A stretch of DNA of 64,000 nt from Helianthus annuus. Taxonomy: Eukaryota > Streptophyta > Magnoliopsida > Asterales > Asteraceae. The position numbers and the translations under genes are program-made. Numbering within the stretch: position 1 is the stretch's first letter; each line of letters starts with the position of its first letter. Shown here in pieces: positions 8,999 through 19,259 of the stretch. The notes beneath the pieces were generated by a model. It did no database searches. It was not told where the DNA came from and saw only the letters and a list, made by a program, of their open reading frames with translations. The stretch is from NCBI RefSeq assembly GCF_002127325.2, contig NC_035436.2, positions 119,712,771 through 119,776,770 of the forward strand, in the 5' to 3' direction.

Positions 8999-9530
8999 GA
9001 CATCATGTACTGATGTAATTAAAGATTCCTCTTGGGTAGTTTAGTTAAAGAGATCATTCGTTGATCTAGTTAAAGAGATTGGTTCGGCAATCTAGTTAAA
9101 GATATCATGCGTTGATATAGTTAATGAGGCCCTCTGGTGGTCTAGTTAAAGAGATCATTCGTTGATCTAGTTAAAGAGATTGGTTCGGCAATCTATTTAA
9201 AGATATCATGCGTTGATATAGTTAAAGAGGCCCTCTGGTGGTCTAGTTAAAGAGATCATTCGTTGATCTAGTTAAAGAGATTGGTTCGGCAATATAGTTA
9301 AAGATATCATGCGTTGATATAGTTAAAGAGGCCCTCTGGTGGTCTAGTTAAAGAGATCATTTGTTGATCTAGTTAAAGAGATTGGTTCGACAATCTAGTT
9401 AAATATATCATGTGTTGATATAGTTAAAGAGGCCCTCGGGTGGTCTAGTTCAAGAGATTGTTTGTTAATCTAGTTAAAAGATCCTTTGGTGGCCTAGTTA
9501 AAGGGACTCTATTGAAGTCTAGTTAAATCA
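8999..9530 (+). repeat. Tandem array of 25-bp hairpin units
   Basis: About twenty units of roughly 25 bp separated by TAGTTAAAGA. Each contains a small inverted repeat with a different stem: ACATCA/TGATGT (9000-9016), GATCA/TGATC (9052-9066), GATTG/CAATC (9077-9092), ATATCA/TGATAT (9102-9118), AGGCC/GGTCT (9127-9143). Four units form a higher-order repeat of about 100 bp present about four times to 9440, then divergent units such as GACT/AGTC near 9505-9520. Confidence 0.9.
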
Positions 9531-9618
9531 CCACAGGATTACTCGTTTGATCTTTTCAACTTCATGTTTCAAGCCCTCACAAGTTTCCTCTAAATAAATT
9601 TCGGGAAGAAATTTCCTG

Positions 9619-9631
9619 AAGTAGGGGAGAC
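9619..9631 (+). promoter_or_regulatory. Polypurine tract of element A
   Basis: GAAGTAGGGGAGAC immediately before the 3' LTR; the usual plus-strand primer position. K and (in reverse) G and M have the same GTAGGGGAGAC. Confidence 0.85.
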
Positions 9632-12600
9632 TGTGACACCTGTGTCACTTCAACCATCAAACAAATACCAAACCAATGAAATATTGTATTTCATACTTGG
9701 GATTTGTATAAATATGTGTATCGTTTGCACATATTGATTCTTGTTCGATTTCGGGCCTTAAATCGCTTTCTGGAAGGTTATACGCGATCTGATGCGTAAA
9801 TATAACCAGTTTAATGCAACAAACACTCCGGAACAGTGACATAGGCTTAACATACCTTAAATAACCCTTACATAACTTAGAAATAAGTTTTGGATGGTTT
9901 GGTATGCCGAAATCAAGTTTATTCGCTTACAGGGACTAAATTCGACAAACTGCGAAAGTTTGTCAATTTGTACTGTAACAAACATTCCAGAACTTGATCA
10001 TAAGTTAAATATGCCCTAAATATCCTTTACATAGCTTAGAAATAGGCTTCGAGGTGTTTGGTGCGCAAAAAAATAAACTTTATACTCATTCAGGGACTAA
10101 AAGCGTCAAAAAGTGCATAAGTTTGCATTTTCGCGCATATTTTACGTTCTGAATACTTCCGAACTTCCAAAATTTTATGTAATCATTAAAATATTATGTT
10201 TTAATGATTGGCTTGCCAAAAATCCATTCGTCGCGCAATTTGGACCGTTTTTGCGTCCGTTACGACTCCCGTCGTAATTAACCGAACAACGCAACCGTAC
10301 GACCAAACGAGCCAACATCCGGGATATTTTTGAGCACATTTTAAGTTCCCCATACTTTAACTTCATTTTAGATCCTTAAAATGGGGTTAACGGGGCTTAA
10401 ACGTGCCAAAACGCATCAAAAACCAAGTTTGGAGTCACAGGGGCCTGTTCTGCCAATTTTCAAACTTGCTGACCTGCACAAGGCTTACGGACCGTAAGCA
10501 CTAACCCATACGGTCCGTAAGGACCTCCCAGACCAGCAAAAATGCAGAAACATTGAATCTGGTCTTTCCCACCTATTCCCATGGTTTTAATCTCTGATTT
10601 TTGATTTTATGGGCTGGTATTTTAGTGCCCCTTGTATTCTATACCATGTGCCCAAGTGGATGGTTGAGATTGAAGCCCGGATTTCAAGAAACGATCCTAA
10701 CGGCTCTAAGAAATCTATAAATACCCCTTACCTTTTCACTTACAAACCCACATTTGATCTGAGTTTTTCTCTAAGTGGTTGTGTTTATACACTTCCTACC
10801 TGAGATTACTTGGAATCAAATCTTGCGGGGACCCTTTGTAAGTGTTCTTTCGTGCTTTTTTTCATTTTAGCGTTAAAGTCAAACTGCGTTTGACTTTCTG
10901 CTTTGACTAGTTTATGGTCAACGCGAAGTTCGTTTGAGCTTCATAACGTGAGCGTAATCACGATGGTTATAGTCCCTAGTGACTATACCTACTGATTACC
11001 ACATTATCTAGGCTCAGTGACGAGTCGTAGTTTCGGACAAAATGCGTTTTCTCGCGTATTTTGTAACCAAACTACTCTAGGGTATCAAAACCGTTTGTTT
11101 TGATACCAAACCTGTTTTCTAACTTAACTAAACATGTTCTAGCATGTTTAGCTCGTCATTTTTAGAATTGTGCTTGTTTAGGGTCGTAAAGGTAAGCGAT
11201 CTAATCAATCGCTTATGCTTTCGAACCCGACCCATTTGGTCGATCATTAGGATCTGACCAAACACTTTAGGTGACCATAGTTGTATAGGGAATAACCTTC
11301 CGAGGTTATACCTTATGGTCACTTCGTTTAAATAGTTGTATGATAGGTAGTCTATATGCCTTAGGAAAATTACCAAAATGCCCTTTTTACGCATAAATTC
11401 ATTTTAAGCATATGTAACTTAATTTTTGACATCTAAACTGATTTAGCAACAATATTAGACATGTTAAGGCATATAACACTTGTCATAGGACTAGTTAAGC
11501 GAACCGAACGCGTTTTACGCGAACGACGTGTTAAAGTGGCATAAGCTACATACACGGGTCGTAACGGGTCAAAAGCACTTAGGTTAGGTTTCATTTTAGT
11601 ATAGGCTTTGTTAAACCATATCATGTGAGTTCCCATACTCATTTGGTTTACGAAACCTCATACTGTCCAATCTCCCGATTTAGGTCCGGTTATTTATGTA
11701 GATACCTATATAGGTGCCGTTTGATTCCGTGATCTTCTAGCTTTGCTTGGTGGTTATCCTAGGACTTCTAAGCAATCTCAAGTGAGTACATAGTCCCCTC
11801 TTTTACTGTTTTCCAAACATTTTGGGGTGAAACACATGTGCCTACTTGTTACTTTCATGTTTTTCGTGTTTTCACATCGTATACTTGCTATGTTCATTAG
11901 TACATTATTAGTACATGATTTCATTATGTTTTTTGCTATGTATGTCCATTGTGTGCATACTTAGTACATCGTTTTACAAGACATTTTATGCTTGGTATCA
12001 TGCTATGTATGTCCATCCGTCGCATACTTAGTACATTGTTTGTGCATTCTTACCTATGGTTTGGTTGTTACATATTTCACTTGCCATATATGACATTATG
12101 TTTACACATTACTTGATTAACATTTGACAACGGTTTAGACATGGGCAATTTACATTGGTAGTTTATGTGGGTAAGTGATTTGAGTAACGAGAGGTGTGTA
12201 ATGTCATACAAGCATGGTGGATACGCCGCTGGTACTTCCTATATATAAGTGCTTGTATTATATTACATGGCGTAGCGTTATTTAAATCATTCATTTGGAT
12301 TTATACATTTTTACACAAATAACATATTTTTCACAAGACATTGTTTTACAAAACAGTTTGTTTTATACAAACTCATTTTTTTTACTTGGTTATTCATTTA
12401 ACCTTACATCATTCTTTTTAACTATACATATCTACCATCGATTTTCAAACATTTTATAAAAGCAAACACTTAAACTGGATTCATGACAAGTTTTCATTAA
12501 ACATTTTCGTAAACCTAAGTCATGAATCCTATTTTCACAAAACCTATGTACTCGCCGGCATTTTTATGCTGATGTATTTTCACATGTGTTTCAGGTATGA

Positions 12601-12845
12601 TAGTTGATGATATTTGATGATGATATTGATGCATGCTCACATAGGATTGGACGAGGCCTTAGTGACATTAAAAGATGCAAGACTAGTTAATTTTTGTTAT
12701 GTTTCTTTATTGTTAAGACATTATAACTCATTTAATTCAATAAAACGAAATTTGTTTAATCCATGGTTGTGAAACAATGATTCTGTTACAACACTCCCCG
12801 ATGTTTCCGCCACGTTTTATTGTTTTTCGTGGTCGGGGTGTGACA
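9632..12845 (+). repeat. Element A 3' LTR (3,214 bp)
   Basis: Same length and layout as the 5' LTR: TATA box at 10716-10723, hairpin chain about 10876-11323, long-stem hairpin 12198-12268, end TGTGACA at 12845. A few dozen substitutions separate the copies; one of them makes the 11-bp stem at 11081-11107 perfect here. Confidence 0.95.
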
Positions 12846-13188
12846 CCAATGATGAAGATGATGATTGCAAGAGAGGATTAGAGAATGTGAAAGTACGTGT
12901 TTTGATTCTTGGGTGATGATTAGTGAAAGGGATTAGGGTTAAGAGTGATTAAAGTTTCACTATTAGCACTAAGCACCCTTAAGTATTATCTATCACATAT
13001 TACATGCACGAGATATACAATTTACAGTTTCATCACCACATTCAAGTATTTGTCAAATCATTCATAAACCTTATCAAATCCAAAACGTATACAGTTACAA
13101 AGCAAACCAATTGTGCAAGTAAACATTAAACAAGCAGTGAACGTCCAATAAATGCGAAAGTGGAATCTTGGAAACTCGAGTTGTCACA
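12846..13188 (-). repeat. Element C 5' LTR, 5'-side part
   Basis: On the minus strand this begins TGTGACAACTCGAG at 13188 and runs to the A insertion point, where it resumes at 3312. It has a CT-rich, CATC-rich stretch near 12846-12900 that looks like the transcribed start. The 13188/13189 junction is the edge of C inside the D LTR. Confidence 0.8.
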
Positions 13189-13744
13189 GGCACTTACGTA
13201 AAACCTACGTAAACCCCCGCGTACCCCTATCCTCGGTTGTGAAGGACACTTACGTAAACCTTGTACGTAGTACTGTTCTCGGTAAGAAGAACACCTATGG
13301 TTACATATAGTCTAGTGTATATACAATTATGGGAAGCCCTCACCAATAGAACACACTATCGGCCCAGTAGAGCCAGCTTACTATTACGAACTTACTTACT
13401 GTGAACTCGCTCAACTAGTTGTTGATCCTCTGTTACATGCCTTGCAGGTCGTTAGGTACGTGGAGCTTGCACGGGGAGGCACGGTCGTTGTGGAACAAGG
13501 ATCGTGAATGCTTTGATTGAACATTATGACATTTTATACATTACTTATGATTGGGCTTTTATTCATACGCTTCCACTAAACATTGTTATTACACTTATGT
13601 TTTGAACACCTTTCATATGGATTGGTTTGGTTAATTTATATTTACTTTTACTATTTACATTGTTCTATATGATTGGTGGCTTGATCCTGGTCAGTCACGC
13701 TCCCAAGCGGTGATACTCCGCAGGTGGATTTTGGGGGTGTGACA
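13189..13744 (+). repeat. Element D: LTR 3' fragment inserted in E
   Basis: Plus-oriented last 556 bp of an LTR of the same family as C (reverse complement of 1253 to about 1830), ending GGGGGTGTGACA. It is followed directly by E protease sequence, not by a primer site, so it is the right end of a D copy or solo LTR inserted in E. Its left part was displaced by C beyond the window. Confidence 0.8.
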
Positions 13745-15028
13745 ATTGACCTCACGCCTATACAACTTGTAAGCTTCGATATTATTGTGGGTATGGATTG
13801 GTTAGCCAAGAATCACGCAGAGGTAGTTTGTTTTGAGAAGATCATTCGTGTGCCGCTTTCGTCAGGTGAGATACTACAGGTTCGTGGTGAGAGACCTGTT
13901 AGTAGCCTCAAGCTTATGTCTTGTTTTCAAGATCGGAAGTATCTGCGAAAGAATTATGTGGCCTTCTTGGCACATGTTACAGCAGATAAGGGCCAAGGTA
14001 AGTCTATTCAAGATATCCCTGTTGTTCGGGATTATCCAGAGCTGTTTCCTGAAGAATTACTTGGTCTACCTCCAGCACGCCAAGTCGAGTTCCGTATTGA
14101 TCTCGTACCTAGTGCAAATCCTATTGCCAGAGCTATATCGTCTTACACCGTCTGAGATGCAAGAGTTGTCTAAGCAGCTTCAAGAGCTTTCTGACAAAGG
14201 TTTTATTCGTCCTAGCTTTTCACCTTGGGGTGCTCCCGTTCTTTTTGTCAAAAAGAAGGATGGATCCTTTAGAATGTGCATCGATTATCGTGAGCTGAAC
14301 AAGCTTACCATCAAGAATCGATACCCCCTACCTCGCATTGATGATCTCTTTGACCAGTTACAGGGTGCTACTTGCTTCTCGAAGATTGATCTTCGTTCTG
14401 GGTATCATCAACTTTGTGTGCATGAAGAAGATATTCCCAAGACAGCATTCCGCACTCGTTATGGGCATTATGAGTTCACAGTCATGCCATTTGGTTTGAC
14501 CATGCTCCTGCTGTTTTCATGGACTTAATGAATAGGGTCTGCAAGCCTTATTTAGATAAGTTCATCATCGTTTTTATTGATGACATCCTGATTTACTCTA
14601 AGACGCAAGCTGATCATGAGCAACATCTTCGTCTTACTCTGGAACTCCTAAAGAAAGAACAACTTTTTGCCAAGTTCTCCAAGTGTGAATTTTGGCTTAA
14701 GGAAGTTCAATTTTTGGGACATATTGTTAACGAACAAGTTATTCATGTAGATCCCTCCAAGATCAGTGCGATTAAGGATTGGAATACGCCTACTACTCCT
14801 ACTGAGGTTCATTCTTTTCTAGGTCTTGCGGGTTATTACCGCCGCTTCATTGAGAACTTCTCAAAGATTGCAGTTCCTCTAACTGCTCTAACTCAGAAGA
14901 ACAAACCCTTTGAATGGGGTTTTAAGCAAGAAGAAGCATTTCAGACCTTGAAGCAAAAGCTTTGTGATGCACCTATTCTGACTTTGCCTGAGGGCAATGA
15001 TGATTTTGTCGTTTGTTGTGATGCATCG
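13745..15028 (+). pseudogene. pol: Element E pol: protease end and reverse transcriptase, frameshifted
   Basis: Starts inside the protease/linker (IDLTPIQL, IVGMDWL) because D cut E here. It continues through [20 protein letters not shown] into reverse transcriptase with [18 protein letters not shown], the RSGYHQL block, VMPFGLT and the catalytic FIDDIL (about 14570-14590), then [16 protein letters not shown] and the opening of RNase H up to DAS. Two small deletions break it: 2 bp near 14133 (before YRL) and 1 bp near 14500 (after FGLT). All motifs match G and M. It joins 18707-19259 through F. E is the host element of the left half and certainly inactive. Confidence 0.92.
15024..15028. repeat. 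Target-site duplication of F, left copy (CATCG)
   Basis: CATCG precedes F and is repeated exactly at 18707-18711; E coding sequence continues in frame across it. Confidence 0.95.
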
Positions 15029-16107
15029 TGTAACATTTGTGCTTGTAATCATTGTGAACAGTTCAGTTATCAATAAAACAATGTTATTTAATCCCAATGT
15101 TTGTTTGTTTGGTTGTGTTTTACATTTTTCATGTTTTGACTTTTGTTCAATTTCAAACTCTACATCGCTTTCTGGAGAGTTATACGCAAACTGGTGCGTA
15201 AACGTACTCAGTTTAATGCGACAAATACTCCGGAACATCAACATATACTCAACATACCTTAAATAAGCTATACATAACTTAGAAATAAGTATCGAAGGCT
15301 TTGGTATGGCAAAAACAAGTTAATTCGCTTACAGGGACTAAACTTGACAAACTGCGAAAGTATGCCAATTCGAACTATAACAAACATTCCGGAACATGTC
15401 CATAAGTTAAACATACCATAAATATCCTTTACATAGCTTAGAAATAGGCTTTGAGTGGTTTGGTATGCTAAAACAAACTTTTGGATCATTCAGGGACTAA
15501 AAGTGTCAAAAAGTGCACAAGTTTTCACTTTCGCACATAACTTACGTTACGAATACATCCGGACTTCCAAAAATTTATGTAAGCATCCTTATATTATGCC
15601 TTAGTGTTTGGCATGAGAAAAATCCATTCGTCGCGTCATCTGGATCGTTTTTCGCGCTTATGCGCATTCCGTCGTAATTAACCAAACATCGCGATCGTAC
15701 GGCCAAACGAACCAACATCCGACATATTTTTGAGCATGTTTCATGTCCACAATGTTTAGGCATCATTTTAGGGCCTTAAATTTGGATTTACGGGCCTTAG
15801 AAGTGTCGGAAATGGCTTAAACATTCAACAGGGACCAAAATTGCCAATTCTGAAAGTTGGTGCAGATCAGACACAGCCAGGCGGCCCGCCTGGGTTTTGT
15901 CTGATCCTGATGCGGGCCGCAAGGCCCCTTCAGTAACAGAAACTTTGTTTTCTGGATAAGATTGGCCTTTCAAACATCCCAAAGGGCAATGCCCTTTCAC
16001 AATCTGTAGAGTTAGGGTCACATTAAGCCACCACAACATCTTGACAAGTGTACGGCTTGGATCGTGGCACGATATTCAAGAAACGATCCTAACGGCTTTA
16101 CTTTTCC

Positions 16108-16115
16108 TATAAATA
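16108..16115 (+). promoter_or_regulatory. TATA box of F
   Basis: TATAAATA followed by a C run; ACGATCCTAACGG lies about 25 bp upstream. Confidence 0.8.
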
Positions 16116-17119
16116 CCCCCCCCCCTTTTGGCTAAAAACTCACACAATCTGATCTAAAGCTCTAAGTTGGAACCTTTGTTTCATACCTGAGCCATTTTGA
16201 TCTAGATTAGCATTCGGGGACCCTTCGTAAGTGTTCTTTCGTTCTTTTATTCGCTTTTCGAGTCCGAAAGTCAAAGTTTTGTTTGACTTTCTGTGTGACC
16301 AGCATATGGTCAACACGAAGTTCATGGAACTTCATAACGTGAGCGTGATCATGATGGTTATAGTCCGTAGTGACTATACCTACTGATTACCACGTTATCA
16401 AGGCTCAGTGACGAGTCGTAGTTTCGGCCAAAATGCGCATTCTTGCGTATTTTGTAACCAAACTACTCGTGAGCATCAAAGCCGTTTGTTTTGATGCCAA
16501 ACCTGTTTTCTAAACTTAGTTAAGCATGTTCTAACATGTTTAGCTCGTCACTTTTGGTATAGTGCTTATATAGGGTCGTAAGGTAAGCGATCTAAACAAT
16601 CGCTTATACTTTCGAACCCGACCCATTTGGTCGATCATTAGGATCCGACCAAACACATTAGGTGACCATAGCTGTAACCTTCCGAGGTTATACCTTGTGG
16701 TCACGATGTTAGGCGTTCCAAACGCGTTCTACGCGAACGACGTGTTAAGGTAGCATAAGCTACCTAAACGGGTCGTAATGGATCGTAAGCACTTAGGTTA
16801 GGTTTCATTTTAGTATGTAGGCTTTGTTAAACCATATTACACGAGTCTCCATACTCGTTTGGTTTACGAACCCGCATACTATCCGATCCTTCCGATTTTG
16901 GTCCGGTATATTAATATAGCTACCTATTAGGTGCCGTTTGATATCCCGTGATCTCTAGCATTGTGTGATTATTGCACAAGGAATTCAAAGCAATCTCAGG
17001 TGAGTACATTGAACCCCATCTTTTACTGTTTACCAAACTTTTTTGGGGTGAAACACATGTGCCTACTTGTTACTTTCATGCTTTTCATGCTTTCACATCA
17101 TATACCTGCTATGTTCGTT

Positions 17120-17470
17120 AGTACATTATAGTACATGATTTCATTACATTTCATGCTATGTATGCCCATTGTGTGCGTACTTAGTACATTGTTTTACATT
17201 ACATTTCATGCTATGTATGCCCATTGTGTGCGTACTTAGTACATTGCTTTACATTACATTTCATTGTGTTTATGCTATGTATGCCCATTGTGTGCGTACT
17301 TAGTACATTGCTTTACATTACATTTCATGCTATGTATGCCCATTGTGTGCATACTTAGTACATTGCTTTACATTACATTTCATGCTGTGTATGCCCATTG
17401 TGTGCGTACTTAGTACATTGTTTCACATTGCATTTCATGCTATTTATGCCCATTGTGTGCATACCTAGTA
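17120..17470 (+). repeat. LTR minisatellite of F (about 57-70 bp x 6)
   Basis: Units carry GCTATGTATGCCCATTGTGT, then GCGTACTTAGTACATTG and a TTTACATTACATTT spacer. Related but shorter arrays lie at the same LTR position in A (about 5580-5720), H (about 26590-26710) and E (about 38760-39000). Confidence 0.9.
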
Positions 17471-18706
17471 CAATTGTTTACATCACATGCCTTCATTTTG
17501 GTATAACATTTGGTTTGTTTAACATGGAACAATACATTCATTAACATTGATCACGCCATCCGTTAGTAGGTAGTGGTACCATAGGAATTGACAACTCCCG
17601 TTCCTGAAATCCTGGGTTTGTTTGGATTGGAAGGAATGACCGAATTCGATATACATAACTTAGATAAACCTTTAATTTGTTTAAGGGTTTATCGCCACAG
17701 TCTCAAGGCTTGGATGTATGCATATTTCACAATACCGCATAAATGTTTATATCAGTAGAGCATGCATTGTTCCACAAAATATAACGTTGATTTAAACCAT
17801 GTTTTACTTCAACACCTTGTTTTTGTGCATTTTACATATGGTTTAGTTGATACATCTCACTTACCATACAAGATATATTTTGGGTACACATTACATGATC
17901 TACATTAAACATGAACATTTTGACATTGATATACATACTTGGTGGTTTACATTGAACATAGACATTTCGATATGGTTTACACAATAACACTTGACAATTG
18001 ACTTATACATGAACAATTTACATGGTGGTTGGTTTGGGTAAATGGTTGGAGTAACGTGGCGTATGTAATATGATACAAACATGGTGGATACGCCGCTGGT
18101 ACTTCCTATATACAAATGCTTGTATAATATTACATATCGTAGCGTTATCTAAGTCATTTAAGTTTAGACACATTACATTTTACACAAATAACATACTCTT
18201 CACAAGACATTATTTTTACAAACAACTTATCTTATTCAACTCATTTTACTTGGTTACTCGTTTAACCTTACACTTATCTATACACATCATCTGATATTAT
18301 CGTTTTTCAAATGGTTTACAAAGCAAGACAAATTACAAGGTTCATGACTGACTGTTATTAAACATTTCTTTAAACTCAAGTCATGGATCCCATTTTCACA
18401 AAACCTATGTATCTCACAGGCATTTTTATGCTAACGTACCTACTTTCACATGTGTTTTCAGGAGCTATTCCATAGGATGATGATCATGACACTAGGGCGG
18501 ACCTGTGCCTTAGAGACTAAAAATGAAGATAGACTAGTTTAATTATGTTATGAACTCTCTGTTTCCTGTTTAAGACAATGTAACACTTCTGTTTAATAAA
18601 TAAAATGTAACTTTGATTTCCATGGTTATGAAACAATTAATTCTGTCCACAACACTCCCCGGCGTTTCCGCCGCGGTTGCACGTTATACGCGGCCGGGGT
18701 GTGACA

Positions 18707-19259
18707 CATCGAAATTGGGTCTTGGCTGTGTTTTGATGCAAAGGAACAAAGTCATAGCCTACGCATCGAGGCAATTGAAGGTGCATGAGAGAAACTACAC
18801 CACTCATGATCTTGAGTTAGGTGTAGTTGTCTTCGCTCTCAAAATCTGGAGACACTATTTGTATGGCACAAAATGTGTGGTTTTCACTGACCACAAAAGT
18901 CTTCAGCATATCTTCAATCAGAAAGAACTCAACATGAGGCAAAGACGTTGGGTCGAACTCCTAAACGACTATGATTGCGAAATTCGCTACCATCCTGGTA
19001 AGGCGAATGTTGTGGCTGATGCATTAAGTCGTAAGGAACGTACTAAGCTTCATTGCGTTCGTGTTCAATCGGATATTCAAGCTCAATCCGATATTCAAGC
19101 ACGCATTTCTCAGGCTCAACATGCTTGTGTTTCACAAGACTTGATGGGTAAGGAATTACCCTATCACATTAAGCCTGAACTTGTGCTAAAGGAAGATGGA
19201 TCGTATTATTTCAAGGACCGTTTGTGGTTTCCAAGTCAAGATGATCTTCGCACCTTGCT
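18707..19259 (+). pseudogene. pol: Element E pol: RNase H and start of integrase linker
   Basis: Resumes after the F duplication with [20 protein letters not shown] and runs through [46 protein letters not shown] and [12 protein letters not shown], the usual end of gypsy RNase H. The linker then leads to the integrase N-terminus ([19 protein letters not shown]). The reading frame is open over the whole piece. It is cut at 19259 by G and continues at 35183. Relative to G the only oddity is that it lacks its upstream part because of F. Confidence 0.93.
19255..19259. repeat. Target-site duplication of G, left copy (TTGCT)
   Basis: TTGCT at 19255-19259 and again at 35183-35187, each next to a G LTR end; E coding sequence continues across it. 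Confidence 0.95.

Larger units (their letters stand above)
3313..12845 (+). mobile_element. Element A: non-autonomous Ty3/gypsy retrotransposon, complete ends
   Basis: Complete LTR-to-LTR element of 9,533 bp: 3,214-bp LTRs at each end (TG...CA), primer site, leader, a damaged gag, then about 1.4 kb of non-coding DNA with a hairpin-repeat array and a polypurine tract. There is no protease, reverse transcriptase, RNase H or integrase. By eye the LTRs differ at roughly 1% of sites, so insertion was fairly recent even though pol is absent. A would have needed enzymes from a relative such as G or M, with which it shares the leader module and LTR architecture. Solo LTR H (24344-27919) is of the same family (same opening bases). 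Confidence 0.92.
15029..18706 (+). mobile_element. Element F: solo LTR (3,678 bp)
   Basis: TGTAACATTTGTGCTTG at the start and GGGGTGTGACA at the end with a perfect 5-bp duplication, but no primer site or internal region: a solo LTR left by recombination between the two LTRs of a full element. It has a TATA box at 16108-16115, GTAAGT after GGGACCCTTC near 16227, the hairpin chain about 16268-16705, a minisatellite 17120-17470, the long-stem hairpin 18063-18135 and a TTTTCAGG acceptor near 18462. Same family as the LTRs of G (shared GCGGCCCGCCTG U3 module and GCGGCCGGGGTGTGACA end). Confidence 0.95.

Noticed and set aside
8999..9530. CRISPR-like array of repeats and spacers.
   Set aside because: Repeats are only about 10 bp, the between-repeat parts recur in a fixed four-unit order and are palindromic, and the context is a eukaryotic retrotransposon.
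1253..13744. Terminal inverted repeats of a 12.5-kb DNA transposon.
   Set aside because: One arm is followed by a tRNA primer site and gag on the minus strand and the other by E pol; both are gypsy LTR ends (GTGTGACA). Inverted nested LTRs explain it better.
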